A DNA stretch of 64,000 nucleotides from JBGTSJ01 sp041940305 (GCA_041940305.1 JBGTSJ010000010.1:124001-188000), one strand, 5' to 3'; counted from the stretch's first letter, positions 7,952 through 17,421 are shown. Numbers and translations are program-made. Notes: generated by a model not told the origin, from the letters alone.

Positions 7952-9551
7952 TTCACTCCACGCGACCGGCTACGGCGCCATTATCGCACTGGCGCTGCTC
8001 ATCCTTGGATGCGGCTGGCTGGGCGCGATGGCCCAGCGCGTCGTCTCGCGCAGCTCATTCCTGTCGGGCTACTTCCTCGGCAATCGCGGACTGGGACCCT
8101 GGGCCCTCGCCCTCACCGCCACCGTCCAGAGCGGCGGCACCTTCATGGGCTACCCTTCCCTCGTCTACACCTACGGCTGGATCGTCGTCCTCTGGATCGC
8201 CGGCTACATGGTGGTCCCGCTCACCGGCTTCGGTCTGCTCGGCAAGCGCGTCGCGCAACTTTCGCGCCGCAGCGGAGCCATCACCGTCCCCGATCTCTTC
8301 CGCACCCGGTTTGCCAGCCCCGCGGCCGGTCTCGCGGCATCGCTGCTGCTGCTGGTCTTCATCATGTTCACCATGATCGCCCAGTTCAAAGCCGGCGCCA
8401 TCGTGCTGCAGACCGCCTGGCCCGGTTCCAGTCCCCTGGCTACCGCGGGAGAAGGCAACATCGACCGCCTGTACTTCATCGGCCTGGGCATCTTCACCGT
8501 GACCGTCGTCGGATACACCGTCGTCGGCGGATTCCTCGCCTCCGTCTGGAGCGACCTGTTTCAGTCCGTGCTCATGGCCGTCGGCGTCACCATCCTGCTG
8601 GTGCTCGCGCTGAACGCCGCCGGAGGCCTCGAGTCCGCCACGCAGCTCGCTCACGATCGACTCGGACCCGAGTACCTCACCGGTCCCGGCTACACCGAGT
8701 CCCCCGATGCGCCCCCCTTTATGCCGATCTCGCTCTCCGTCTCCTTCTTCCTGCTGTGGGTGCTCGCCGGCGTCGGACATCCCGCCGGCACCGTCCGGCT
8801 GATGGCCTCGAAAGACACCAATACCCTGCGGCGGTCGATCGTCCTGCTGGCCGTCTACAACATGCTCATCTACGTGCCGCTCGCGATCGTCTGCATCTGC
8901 GCCCGTTCCGTTCTGCCAGACCTCCCCAAGGAGTACGCCGACCAGGTCATCCCGCGGATGGCGCTGCATTGCGCGGCCGATGCACCCGGCGGCACCTTCC
9001 TCGCCGGCGTGATCCTCGCCGCTCCTTTCGGGGCCGTCATGGCGACGGTCAGCACCTTCCTGGTCGTGATCGCGTCAGGCCTCGTGCACGACGTCTACCA
9101 GCGGTTCATCCATCCCGGCGCCAGCGAACGCACCATCCGCTGGGCCACCTACGGCACGACCGTCGCCGTCGGCGCCGCCGCCGTCTACGCCAACATCAAA
9201 CCCGTCGACCAGCTTCAACTGCTCATCGTCTTCAGCGGCAGCGGCATCGGGGCGACGTTCCTGGTCCCCTCGCTCATGGCCTGCTACTGGAGACGGGCCA
9301 CCGCTGCCGGTGTGCTGGCCGCCATGCTGGTCGGAGCCGCCACGGTGCTCGCACTGTTGATCGCCGGATGGCTGGAAAACCCCGACGCCTTCGGTCCCAT
9401 GAAGCTGTTCGGCATGGATCCCATCGTCTGGGGCGTCCTCGCCTCCGCCGCCGCCGGCATCTTCGTCAGCCTCATCACCAATCCCCCCGAAGAGCAACTC
9501 ATCAGCCGCCTCTTCGACGCCCCCGAATCCCTCCCCACCCCAACGGCGTAA
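7944..9551 (+). CDS. Sodium:solute symporter (SSS family, PanF-like)
   Basis: The 535-residue protein has about thirteen hydrophobic segments and the SSS-family layout, with YFLGNRGLGPWALALTAT in the first helices, where sodium-binding Ser/Thr positions lie. It also has the periplasmic/cytoplasmic alternation of PanF and PutP relatives, and an LNAAGG segment near residue 215. Coupling to a DUF997-like small subunit is typical of the pantothenate-type branch, but substrate cannot be set from sequence; pantothenate or another carboxylate is plausible. The ATG at 7944 overlaps the upstream gene by eight bases. Confidence 0.88.
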   Translation: MADSLHATGYGAIIALALLILGCGWLGAMAQRVVSRSSFLSGYFLGNRGLGPWALALTATVQSGGTFMGYPSLVYTYGWIVVLWIAGYMVVPLTGFGLLGKRVAQLSRRSGAITVPDLFRTRFASPAAGLAASLLLLVFIMFTMIAQFKAGAIVLQTAWPGSSPLATAGEGNIDRLYFIGLGIFTVTVVGYTVVGGFLASVWSDLFQSVLMAVGVTILLVLALNAAGGLESATQLAHDRLGPEYLTGPGYTESPDAPPFMPISLSVSFFLLWVLAGVGHPAGTVRLMASKDTNTLRRSIVLLAVYNMLIYVPLAIVCICARSVLPDLPKEYADQVIPRMALHCAADAPGGTFLAGVILAAPFGAVMATVSTFLVVIASGLVHDVYQRFIHPGASERTIRWATYGTTVAVGAAAVYANIKPVDQLQLLIVFSGSGIGATFLVPSLMACYWRRATAAGVLAAMLVGAATVLALLIAGWLENPDAFGPMKLFGMDPIVWGVLASAAAGIFVSLITNPPEEQLISRLFDAPESLPTPTA

Positions 9552-9560
9552 GGGTTGCGT

Positions 9561-9630
9561 CTCCCTCTCCTCCGCGAAACGCCGGGAGTTCACACGGCGC
9601 ATGTCGGGAGAGAGGGCCGGGGTGAGGATC
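9561..9630. repeat. GC-rich word repeat (CTCCCTCTCC / GGGAGAGAGGGCCGGGGTGAG)
   Basis: CTCCCTCTCC at 9561-9570 is complementary to the GGAGAGAGGG region at 9607-9616, which continues as GGGCCGGGGTGAGGATC. This paired word set, found just after a stop codon, resembles a dispersed repeat I know from several high-GC genomes. It could form a stem-loop downstream of the symporter gene. The remaining spacer up to 9933 contains repeat A copy 2 and no supported gene. Confidence 0.5.
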
Positions 9631-9822
9631 CGTGACAAGACCCAACGTCCCCTGCGGCGCCATCGGTCGATTCTTGATTCGAGTACACCGCAATCGGGGA
9701 TGGGCCCAATCCATCCCCGCCGCCACGCCCCGCCGTTCCTCGCGGCCCCCCGCCGGGATAGAATCAACCATTCCTCATTCGGCATGTCGCCTCCGTCCCG
9801 GGACGAATGCTGGAACCTTCGG

Positions 9823-9862
9823 ATGTCGCAGGCACAGTCCTCTGTGCCGTCCGCTGGACTGA
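9823..9862 (+). repeat. Dispersed palindromic repeat A, copy 2
   Basis: The core ATGTCGCAGGCACAGTCC-TCTGTGCC-GTCCGCTGGACTGA differs from copy 1 at very few positions. It lies upstream of the envelope-protein gene at 9934. After the core the sequence diverges from copy 1, ending in CCCTCCACAGAAAACC. Confidence 0.8.
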
Positions 9863-9933
9863 ATGAAAAATCGGTGAACCCCGGGACCACGAGTGCCCTC
9901 CACAGAAAACCGCGCCTGCATCCGCCGGGACTC

Positions 9934-10995
9934 ATGCGTTTCCACCACCGCAACTCCCCCTCGCGCTTCATGAACCGTCGCGACCGCCGTCGCGTCTTCA
10001 TGATGGTCGCGCTGCTCGGCGGGGTCATCATCACCTATCAGCAGGCGAAAGATCCCGACAACTACCGCTGGTTCACGGAACTCAGCGGCGTCGACAACCA
10101 GGCGCCTCCTCCCGACCTGCGCGAACTCGACTTCCGCGTCCGGCCGGAGCGAGGCCCACGCACGCCCGATGAACTCCGCGTCGAACTCGCCGCAGCGCCG
10201 ATCGACGCTCAATCGGCAGACGCCGGCCTCGATTCGGCCGACATCGACATCCCGGCCGAAGTCCTCCAGCCCATCGAAGACAACCGCATGGGCGCGCTCC
10301 GCCGCGAGCAGGCCGCACTGGAATTCACCCTGGATCGGGCGCGGACTCTCCCCCAGCAGCAACTGAACGACGCCGCCGAACGCGACGTCGCCTTCACCGT
10401 GCTGATGGTCCGGCCCGACGACTACCGGGGCCGCCCCGTGCATCTCCGCGGAGTCCTCCGCCAGTTGAAGCGGCTGGAACGCCCCGGCATGGGCGACGAT
10501 GACCCGCCGGTGTACGAGGCCTGGATGATCCCGCGGGACGCCGGCAACAATCCGGTCCGCATCCTCCTCACAGACCTCACCCCCGGCATTGAACCCGGGA
10601 CCGAATTGTCATCCGAGGTCGAAGTCGCGGCCTGGTTTTTCAAGCGTTACGGCTACGTCTCGGAAGGGGGAGAGCACGTCGCCCCGATGCTGATTGGCAA
10701 ATCGCTCGAACTCATTCCGGTCCGTCCGCTGCCGAACCCCGAACGCGTCAGCCACGACCTCGGCCGCTTTGCACTCGGCTTCTTCCTCGTGATGAGCTGC
10801 GTCTTCGGACTGATCGTCTGGCGTTTCGCCGCCAGCGACCGCCGATTCCGCCGCAGCCGCATGCAGGAACTCGCCGACGCCCGCCTCGCTGCCCGCCACG
10901 AAGACCTCGCCGCTCTCCAGAACGTCGACATCATCGACCCCAACAACATGTTCGCCGATCTGGAGCGCAATCCCCCCACGAGCGGCGGGGTTTAA
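9934..10995 (+). CDS. Uncharacterised bitopic envelope protein
   Basis: I do not recognise a named family. From the ATG at 9934 (an alternative is 9970) the 353-residue product has an N-terminal helix (FMMVALLGGVIITY), a large soluble part and a second helix near residues 270-290 (FALGFFLVMSCVFGLIVW) followed by a charged tail. The segment from about residue 150 to 255 (VRPDDYRGRPVHLRGVL ... VRILLTDLTPGIEPG ... VEVAAWFFKRYGYVS) has the alternating beta pattern and length of an OB-like domain. The last codons (SGGV and TAA) are supplied by palindromic repeat B. No operon partner lies close by. Confidence 0.7.
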   Translation: MRFHHRNSPSRFMNRRDRRRVFMMVALLGGVIITYQQAKDPDNYRWFTELSGVDNQAPPPDLRELDFRVRPERGPRTPDELRVELAAAPIDAQSADAGLDSADIDIPAEVLQPIEDNRMGALRREQAALEFTLDRARTLPQQQLNDAAERDVAFTVLMVRPDDYRGRPVHLRGVLRQLKRLERPGMGDDDPPVYEAWMIPRDAGNNPVRILLTDLTPGIEPGTELSSEVEVAAWFFKRYGYVSEGGEHVAPMLIGKSLELIPVRPLPNPERVSHDLGRFALGFFLVMSCVFGLIVWRFAASDRRFRRSRMQELADARLAARHEDLAALQNVDIIDPNNMFADLERNPPTSGGV

Positions 10996-11004
10996 CCCCG
11001 CCGC
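10978..11004. repeat. Dispersed palindromic repeat B, copy 2, containing a stop codon
   Basis: ACGA plus GCGGCGGGGTT-T-AACCCCGCCGC matches the copy at 3857-3884. Here the central TTTAACC contains the TAA stop (10993-10995) of the upstream gene, and the left arm encodes its last residues. It lies between convergent genes, where a bidirectional stem-loop would be useful. Confidence 0.75.
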
Positions 11005-11026
11005 TGCCATCGCTCGCATCAACCCC

Positions 11027-12349
11027 TCACTCGAGCGCCTCATCCGGTGGCCGGAACCGCACCGCCACCGGCAGCACCAGCACCGCCAGCACCGCGAACG
11101 TCCAGCTGATCGTCGAGATCGGCCGCCCATCCGCCGTCGGCGCCGCTTCCGTGAACAGCCAGCTGCACACACCATAACCCGCCGCCGCCAGCAGGATCGC
11201 GATCCAGTTGCAGAGGTTCATCGCCCCGATCATCCGCCCTTTCATCTCACGCGGCGGCCGCGCCTGCAGGAACACCTGCAGCGGAACGACGAAAATGCCC
11301 GCACAGGTGCCCAGGGCCAGCAGTAAGGCTCCGGCCGAATAGATGACGACGTAGTGCGGCAGTCCGGCGTGCGGCAGCAGCGACAGCCCCAGCAGCGTCA
11401 CCGCCATCCCCCACGCACCCCGTTTCACCAGACCGAAGTGAATCCGGTGCCGCGACAGCTTTCCCGCCGCCACGCACCCTCCGGCAATGCCCACTCCCAG
11501 CATCGATGCCAGCAGGCTTGTCACCAGGTCGTCGTACCCCATCTGCGTCTTGCCGAAATCATTAACGGCCGGAATCAGCATCCCCCCCATGAACCAGAAC
11601 AGGCACGAGATCAGCAGCACACCCCGCAGCACACGGTCGGCGCGCAGAATCCTTCGCGTATCGGAATCAAACCAGAACGACGATGCCGTGAGCGGCAGAC
11701 CCGGTTTCGCCACCGGTGTCCGCCGCACCGCCAGCGACGTCAGCGTGCCCACGATCGCAATGCCGACGCACCCCGCGCTTACCGTCCACAACCCGACTCC
11801 CTGCCCCTCCAGCAGCTGCTTCGCCGCGCCGCACACCGCCATCCCGAAGATGATCGCCAGGAACGTCGTCATCTGGATGATGCCGTTCGCCGCCGGCAGG
11901 TCGTGCTCGGCGAACAGCTCGGGCAGGATTCCGTACTTCGACGGCCCGAAGAACGCACTCTGCAGCCCCATGAACGCCAGCACGATGAACAGCGCCGTCA
12001 GCAGCGCGTCCGTGTAGATCGCCGCGCTCAGGAAGGCCGCCACCCCCGCCAGCATCACGCCGATCTCCGCCACCTTCGAGAGCACGACGATCGTCCGCTT
12101 GCTCACCCGGTCCGCCAGCCACCCCGCGAACCCGGAGAACAGCACGAACGGCAGCGCGAACGCTCCCTGCGCGAACATCTGCGGATCTTGCTCCAGCCCG
12201 AAGTGAATCCGGTAGTCCACGCACAACAGCAGCACCAGTTGCTTGAACACGTTGTCATTGAACGCGCCCAGAAACTGCGTCGCCGTCATTCCCCAGAAAG
12301 AGCGGTCTCGCGCCAGTCCGGTTGGGGAAGAATTCGCCGTCTCATTCAT
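11027..12349 (-). CDS. MFS transporter, LplT-like branch
   Basis: From the ATG at 12349 the 440-residue protein has about twelve hydrophobic segments. The first helix segment, TATQFLGAFNDNVFKQLV, together with LADRVSKR and GLQSAFFGPSKYGILPEL, is the pattern of the LplT/Aas-type major facilitator proteins that move lysophospholipids across the inner membrane. I use that only as the nearest family. No acyltransferase or acyl-ACP synthetase gene is adjacent, unlike lplT-aas loci, so substrate is unproven. In-frame sequence up to 12490 runs into palindromic repeats and is not believed to be coding. Confidence 0.82.
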   Translation of the reverse strand: MNETANSSPTGLARDRSFWGMTATQFLGAFNDNVFKQLVLLLCVDYRIHFGLEQDPQMFAQGAFALPFVLFSGFAGWLADRVSKRTIVVLSKVAEIGVMLAGVAAFLSAAIYTDALLTALFIVLAFMGLQSAFFGPSKYGILPELFAEHDLPAANGIIQMTTFLAIIFGMAVCGAAKQLLEGQGVGLWTVSAGCVGIAIVGTLTSLAVRRTPVAKPGLPLTASSFWFDSDTRRILRADRVLRGVLLISCLFWFMGGMLIPAVNDFGKTQMGYDDLVTSLLASMLGVGIAGGCVAAGKLSRHRIHFGLVKRGAWGMAVTLLGLSLLPHAGLPHYVVIYSAGALLLALGTCAGIFVVPLQVFLQARPPREMKGRMIGAMNLCNWIAILLAAAGYGVCSWLFTEAAPTADGRPISTISWTFAVLAVLVLPVAVRFRPPDEALE

Positions 12350-12507
12350 AAAACAGCTGTCGCTCAAGGGATCTCGGGACGCGAAGCGTACCGCATCCCC
12401 AATCCCGAGCAAATATCGACCGCTCCAGCCTGAGCGGCCCGCGCGATTCTCCCCCCCCTCTCCCGCGCAAGCCGCTCCGATCGCGCACACACCACCATCG
12501 CGTTGTA

Positions 12508-12600
12508 ATAGGCCCGGCGTTCACGCCGGGATTTCCCGTGCGGCGTCAATAGCTCTGAGCCTCGTTCACGAGGCTTCTCGCCGCGACGGCTTCAGCCACG
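12508..12600. repeat. Cluster of two short palindromes in a divergent spacer
   Basis: TAGGCCCGGCGTTCACGCCGGGATTT at about 12509-12533 contains CCCGGCGT/ACGCCGGG. GAGCCTCGTTCACGAGGCTTC at 12557-12577 contains GCCTCGT/ACGAGGC. Both have the same TTCA loop style. They lie between the divergent MFS and solenoid-protein genes, and the 12350-12747 spacer shows no gene. The shared loop suggests two related REP-like units rather than terminators. Confidence 0.55.
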
Positions 12601-12747
12601 ACAGCGAGGAGGCCGCGAACCAGACTCGCATTAATTCAGGACCGCGCCCCAACTCATTGCTCCGCCAAAGCGGGTCGGTTGGTCCCCCATCCCATCACTG
12701 TTACGATGACCTGTCGCGATTCCCGCCACTGCCAACCACCTTGACGC

Positions 12748-13911
12748 ATGCCTGAAGCCACCTTCGACGAACTCTCCCGCCTGCACGCATCCGAGGGCGC
12801 CGCCGCCGCGCTCGACCGGCTCGCCCAGACCCTCCGCGAGCAGAAGCAGTACCACAAGCTCTTCGACGCACGACTGCTCAAGCGCAAGCACGAACTCGGC
12901 CTCCCCCTCATCCGGCCCGCCTCCCTGCAGGACGTCCCCGACGATCGACGCAAAGACGTCGAGGAGACCTACGTCGCCGCCGCCCGCGAAGTGGGCGAGT
13001 TGTTCCTCCAGGAGGGAGACATTCCCGCCGCCTGGATGTACCTCCAGGTCATCCGCGAGCCCGACAATGTCGCCGCCGCCATCGACGCCCTCCCCGAGTC
13101 GGGCGAGCACGGCGAGCAGGCCGAACGCATCATGCAGATCGCCCTCTACCAGGGGGTGAACCCGACGAAGGGCCTCAAGCTCATGCTGCAGTCGCACGGC
13201 ACCTGCAGCACAATCACCGCCCTCGACCAGGTCCTCGCCAACCTCAACCAGGAGCAGCGGCAGGACTGCGCCAAGGTGATGGTCCGCAGCCTCTACCGCG
13301 ACCTCACCGAGTCCGTCCAGCGGCAGGTGCAGCAGCGCGTCCCCATGCTCACCCCCGGTACGCCGCTCCGCGAACTCCTCGCCGGACGCGACTGGATCTT
13401 TCAGGGGGGCGGTTACCACATCGACGTCTCGCACCTGCACTCCGTCGTCCGCTTCGCCCGCTCCATCGCCCCCCCCGCCGACGAACTCGACCTCGCCCTG
13501 CAGATGGCCGAGTACGGGTCGAAACTCGACGCACCCCTCCAATACGCCGGAGAGCCGCCGTTCGAGGAATTCTATCCGGCCCACATCCAGTTCTTCAAAA
13601 TCCTCCTCGGCCGCGACACCGACCAAGGACTGCAATACTTCCGCGACAAGCTCGAAGCCGAACCGGACGAACGCGACAAGCCGCTGCTGGCCTACGTCCT
13701 GGTAGACCTGCTGATCCGCGCCGGCCGCAAGGAGGACGCCGTGGAGATCGCGGCCCAGCACCTCACGAACCTCAGCGACGACGTCTCGTTCTCGTTCGCC
13801 GAACTCTGCATCGAATCCGGCCGCCTCGACGTCCTCCGCCGCGTCAATGAGGAACGCGGTGACCTGGTGGGCTACACGGCGGCGCTGATTCAGGGACAGC
13901 CCGAGAGCTGA
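12748..13911 (+). CDS. Conserved alpha-helical repeat protein of unknown function
   Basis: The 387-residue product has no signal peptide or membrane segment and is almost wholly helical by composition. Helices repeat with Leu, Ala and charged faces in a TPR- or solenoid-like manner, for example VGELFLQEGDIPAAWMYLQV near residue 82 and LLAYVLVDLLIRAGRKEDAV near residue 310. Two conserved-looking non-repeat patches are CSTITALDQVLANLNQ (about residue 153) and GRDWIFQGGGYHIDVSH (about residue 212). I do not recognise the family. It is followed 40 bases later by a sulfatase gene on the same strand, but a functional link is not shown. Confidence 0.75.
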   Translation: MPEATFDELSRLHASEGAAAALDRLAQTLREQKQYHKLFDARLLKRKHELGLPLIRPASLQDVPDDRRKDVEETYVAAAREVGELFLQEGDIPAAWMYLQVIREPDNVAAAIDALPESGEHGEQAERIMQIALYQGVNPTKGLKLMLQSHGTCSTITALDQVLANLNQEQRQDCAKVMVRSLYRDLTESVQRQVQQRVPMLTPGTPLRELLAGRDWIFQGGGYHIDVSHLHSVVRFARSIAPPADELDLALQMAEYGSKLDAPLQYAGEPPFEEFYPAHIQFFKILLGRDTDQGLQYFRDKLEAEPDERDKPLLAYVLVDLLIRAGRKEDAVEIAAQHLTNLSDDVSFSFAELCIESGRLDVLRRVNEERGDLVGYTAALIQGQPES

Positions 13912-13951
13912 TTCGCTGCGACTCTGTCATCGAATAACCCGGGAGACGAAC

Positions 13952-15388
13952 ATGCGCATCGCGATGCTGGCTGCACTGCTGATCGTCCCTGCGACCGTCG
14001 GTTTCGCAGACGATAAGCCCCTCAACGTCCTGTTCCTCGTCGCCGACGACCTCAATTGCGACCTGCACTGCTACGGCCATGACGTCGAGACGCCGCACAT
14101 CGACGCCCTCGCGGCCCGCGGTGTGCTGTTTGAGCGGGCGTACTGCCAGTTCCCGCTCTGCAGTCCCAGCCGCGCCTCCTTCCTCACCGGCCGTCGTCCG
14201 AATGAGACGCAGATTCACACCAACGCCGGCGCCGGTCGCACGCCGGCCGCATACGACGCCCATCCCCACTTCCGCGACTACATCCCTGACACTGTCACGC
14301 TCCCCCAACTGTTCCGCAACAACGACTACTTCGTGGCCCGCATCGGCAAGCTGTATCACTACGGCGTCCCCGGACAGATCGGCACGCCCGGTCTCGACGA
14401 CCCGCCGTCGTGGGACTTCACGGTCAATCCCTCCGGCCGCGACAAAGCCGAAGAGAACAAGGTCTTCTCCCTCGTGCCCGGAAGCTACGGCGGCACCCTC
14501 AGTTGGTACGCCTCCGACGGCGCGGAAGAGGAGCAGACGGACGGCCTCGTCGCTACGGCCGCCATCAGCCTGCTGGAACAGCATCAGCAGCAGCCGTTCT
14601 TCATCGCCGCCGGGTTCTACCGTCCCCACACTCCGTACGTCGCGCCGCGATCGTATTTCGATCGCTATCCCGCGGGCGGAATCTCGCTGCCGGAACTTTC
14701 AGCCGACGACCAGTCCCGCACCCCGGCCGCCGCTTACCAGAGCGCCAAGAAAGAGCAGGAGGATATGAGCGACGATCTCCGCCGCGAGGCGATTCAGGCG
14801 TATCACGCGTCGATCACGTTCATGGACGCCCAGGTCGGACGCGTCGTTGACGCGCTCGATCGGCTCGGACTGGCGGACAACACCGTGATCGTGATGACGA
14901 GCGACCACGGCTACCACATGTACGACCACGGCCTCTGGCAGAAGATGAGCCTCTTCGAGAACTCGGCCCGCGTCCCGCTGATCATCGTCGCCCCCGGAGC
15001 CGAGGGGAACGGACACTCCACCCCCGCCCTCGCCGAACTCGTCGACCTCTATCCCACACTCGCCGACCTCTGCAGCCTCCCCGCCCCCGACTACCTCGAC
15101 GGCGCCAGCCTGGGGCCAGTCCTCGCCGACCCCGGAACGTCCGTCAAGGACGCCGCGTACACTCAGGTGAGTCGCGGCCGGCAAAAGTCCGGCTACACCG
15201 TGCGCACCGACCGCTTCCGCTACTCGCTCTGGGACGACGGCGACGCCGGCCAGCAACTCTTCGACATGCAGGCCGATCCTCTCGAAACGACTAACCTTGC
15301 CGACGATCCCGAGTACGCCGACGTCGTCGCCGACCTGAGTGCCCGCCTTCGGGACTACGCGAGCAACCATCCCGCGCCGCAACCGTAA
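13952..15388 (+). CDS. Secreted sulfatase, iduronate-2-sulfatase-like
   Basis: The 478-residue product begins with a signal peptide (cleavage near residue 19, after VGFA). Next come the metal-binding start LFLVADDLNCDL and the sulfatase active-site motif CSPSRASFLTGRRP at about residues 69-82. The Cys there is the one converted to formylglycine in the type I family. The metal and sulfate ligands follow in FYRPHTPY and MTSDHGYHMYDH. The arrangement VLFLVADDLN plus QFPLCSPSR resembles iduronate-2-sulfatases. The expected role is removal of sulfate from algal or animal polysaccharides in the periplasm. A Shine-Dalgarno-like GGGAGAC precedes the ATG. No sulfatase-maturing enzyme is encoded nearby. 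Confidence 0.93.
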   Translation: MRIAMLAALLIVPATVGFADDKPLNVLFLVADDLNCDLHCYGHDVETPHIDALAARGVLFERAYCQFPLCSPSRASFLTGRRPNETQIHTNAGAGRTPAAYDAHPHFRDYIPDTVTLPQLFRNNDYFVARIGKLYHYGVPGQIGTPGLDDPPSWDFTVNPSGRDKAEENKVFSLVPGSYGGTLSWYASDGAEEEQTDGLVATAAISLLEQHQQQPFFIAAGFYRPHTPYVAPRSYFDRYPAGGISLPELSADDQSRTPAAAYQSAKKEQEDMSDDLRREAIQAYHASITFMDAQVGRVVDALDRLGLADNTVIVMTSDHGYHMYDHGLWQKMSLFENSARVPLIIVAPGAEGNGHSTPALAELVDLYPTLADLCSLPAPDYLDGASLGPVLADPGTSVKDAAYTQVSRGRQKSGYTVRTDRFRYSLWDDGDAGQQLFDMQADPLETTNLADDPEYADVVADLSARLRDYASNHPAPQP

Positions 15389-15410
15389 ACAGAACGCCAA
15401 TTATCTTCCC

Positions 15411-16319
15411 ATGACGATCGCAGCCGCGGCTCCCGGTCCCGACACACATCCGCCGCTGCCCGGCATGGTCTGCTCCGCCGTGCAGGAACGCAGCGTCGTG
15501 CTGGAGCAGGTCTCCCTCGCCGACCACACCTATCGACTGCGGCTGCGCTGTCCGCAGATCGCTCGCCAGATCGTCCCCGGCCAGTTCTTTATGGTCCGCA
15601 TCCCGGGCAACGACCCGATTCTCGGACGTCCCTTCGCCCTGTACGACACATTTGAAGAGCGGGGCGAGATCGCCGGCATCGACTTCGTTTACCACACGAT
15701 CGGCAAGGGAACCACGCTCCTCAGCCGCTGTCGTGGTGGGGAGACCCTCGGACTCTGGGGACCGCTGGGAAACGGCTTCCCGGTCATCGACGGCGGCCGG
15801 CTAGTCTGCGTCGGCGGCGGCATCGGCTACACCCCCTTTCTCGCCGTCGCTCGCGAAGCCGCACGCCAGCGCACCTACGGACTTAATCCCCGTTCAACCC
15901 GCAAGGGCCCCGACTCCGTGACACTGTTGTACGGAGTGCGTTGTCGCTCTCTCCGCGCCGACCTGTCCGACTTCGACTCGATTCCCCGGTTCGAGGCCCG
16001 CATCGCCAGCGACGACGGCAGCGAGGGACGGCACGGTTTCGTCACCGACCTGCTCCGCGACATGCTCGCATCGACCGGCGAACGCCCGACCGCCGTCTTC
16101 TGCTGCGGCCCGGAGCTGATGATGCGGGCCACCGCTCAACTGTGCGACGAGCAAGACGTCCCCTGCTGGCTGTCGCTCGAATCCCCCATGGCCTGCGGCT
16201 TCGGCGCCTGCTTCAGCTGTGTCACGAAGGTTCGCACGCCCGAGCCCCCCGGCTGGGACTACCGCCGCACCTGCGTCGAAGGCCCCGTCTTCTCCAGCCG
16301 CGACCTGCTGCTTGACTGA
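15411..16319 (+). CDS. pyrK: Dihydroorotate dehydrogenase electron-transfer subunit PyrK
   Basis: PyrK passes electrons from dihydroorotate dehydrogenase PyrD to NAD via FAD and a [2Fe-2S] cluster. The 302-residue product from the ATG at 15411 has the flavin-binding RPFALYD near residue 67, a nucleotide-binding GGGIGYTPFLAVAREA near residue 138, the CCGPE strand near residue 230, and the C-terminal cluster motif CGFGACFSC with a fourth Cys in RRTC. These are the family's metal ligands. It converges on pyrF (stops 33 bases apart), so two pyrimidine genes face each other; pyrD itself is not in the window. Starting at 15339 would add an arginine-rich stretch overlapping the sulfatase gene and is less likely. 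Confidence 0.92.
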   Translation: MTIAAAAPGPDTHPPLPGMVCSAVQERSVVLEQVSLADHTYRLRLRCPQIARQIVPGQFFMVRIPGNDPILGRPFALYDTFEERGEIAGIDFVYHTIGKGTTLLSRCRGGETLGLWGPLGNGFPVIDGGRLVCVGGGIGYTPFLAVAREAARQRTYGLNPRSTRKGPDSVTLLYGVRCRSLRADLSDFDSIPRFEARIASDDGSEGRHGFVTDLLRDMLASTGERPTAVFCCGPELMMRATAQLCDEQDVPCWLSLESPMACGFGACFSCVTKVRTPEPPGWDYRRTCVEGPVFSSRDLLLD

Positions 16320-16352
16320 TCCGCGAACACAGCCAGCCCGATGCCGCGTGGG

Positions 16353-17297
16353 TCACGAGGCGAGGGCCGAGCAGGGCGTGTTAGTCCGCAGGTCGGCAAT
16401 CATGTCCCGCGTCGCCGCTTCGATCGCCTCCTCCCAGCGATCGGGACCGAACGTCTCCGCATACGGCTGCTTGCGATACGCGAAGATGATTCCGCGCGAG
16501 TTGTTCACCAGCGCTCCCAGCCCCTGCGGATCGAAGGCGGCCGCCACATCCGCGGCCGTCCCCCCCTGGCTGCCGTAGCCCGGAACCAGGAGCGGGGCGT
16601 GCGGCATCCGGTCGCGAAGGTCGGCCAATTCCTGCGGATACGTCGCTCCCACCACGGCGCCGACGGCGCCGTACAGTCCATCGCCGCGGGTCCAGTTGGT
16701 CAGCTGCTCGACGACATCGGCGACACGGGCATAGGTCGTCCGACCGTCGGCGACGGGGTCCTGAAACGAACCGGCTCCCGGGTTGCTCGTCCGCACGAGC
16801 ACGTACACGCCGGCCCCCCGGACGGCCGCGAGTCGCACGAACGGCTCGAGCGTGTCCGCACCCAGATAGGGGCTGACGGTCAGCGCGTCGGCGGCGAACG
16901 GAGCCGCCTCCGGGTCTTCACCGGCGAGGTACGCCTGCGCGTAGGCTTCGGCCGTGCTCCCGATGTCGCCTCGCTTCGCGTCGCAGATGACCAGCAGGCC
17001 CTGCGCACGAGCATGGGCGATCACCCGCTGGAGCGCGAGCACGCCGACCGGCCCGCATTGCTCAAAGAACGCGGCCTGTGGCTTCACCGCCGGAACAAGC
17101 GGCGCGACGATGTCGATCACCTGTCGGCAAAAATGCTCATACGCGGCCGCCTGCGCGCCGAGGTCCCCACCAGCACCCGCAGGCAGGCTGGCGGTAAGAG
17201 AAGCCGGAAGCTCCGACCAGCGCGGGTCCAGGCCGACCAGCGCGGCGGTTCCTTTGCGGCGAATGGCATCATGCAGTCGATCGGCGTAGGAAGTCAT
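16353..17297 (-). CDS. pyrF: Orotidine 5'-phosphate decarboxylase, type 2
   Basis: This TIM-barrel enzyme makes UMP, the last step of de novo pyrimidine synthesis. From the ATG at 17297 the 314-residue length fits the long type 2 (PyrF2) branch. It has VGLDPRWSELP near residue 20, the catalytic DAKRGDIGSTAEAYA near residue 104 (Asp-x-Lys-x-x-Asp), VSPYLGADTLEPF, and the phosphate-binding LVPGYGSQGG near residue 246. The upstream ATG at 17357 would add about 20 residues without family similarity. It faces pyrK across a 33-bp gap. Confidence 0.94.
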   Translation of the reverse strand: MTSYADRLHDAIRRKGTAALVGLDPRWSELPASLTASLPAGAGGDLGAQAAAYEHFCRQVIDIVAPLVPAVKPQAAFFEQCGPVGVLALQRVIAHARAQGLLVICDAKRGDIGSTAEAYAQAYLAGEDPEAAPFAADALTVSPYLGADTLEPFVRLAAVRGAGVYVLVRTSNPGAGSFQDPVADGRTTYARVADVVEQLTNWTRGDGLYGAVGAVVGATYPQELADLRDRMPHAPLLVPGYGSQGGTAADVAAAFDPQGLGALVNNSRGIIFAYRKQPYAETFGPDRWEEAIEAATRDMIADLRTNTPCSALAS

Positions 17298-17421
17298 GTG
17301 GCCATTGTGTTCGATCACTCCGCTTTCGGACAGGGACCGCTTGTCTTCGCGCGCCATCAGTCATGAGCGGCTTTCGATGGAGGCCTCTCCCCTGGCCCCG
17401 AAGTTCGCTGTCACTCGCAAT

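Noticed and set aside
11027..12490. Longer start (12490) for the MFS transporter
   Set aside because: The extension runs back towards the palindromic repeats and has no transporter similarity. The ATG at 12349 precedes the first conserved helix.
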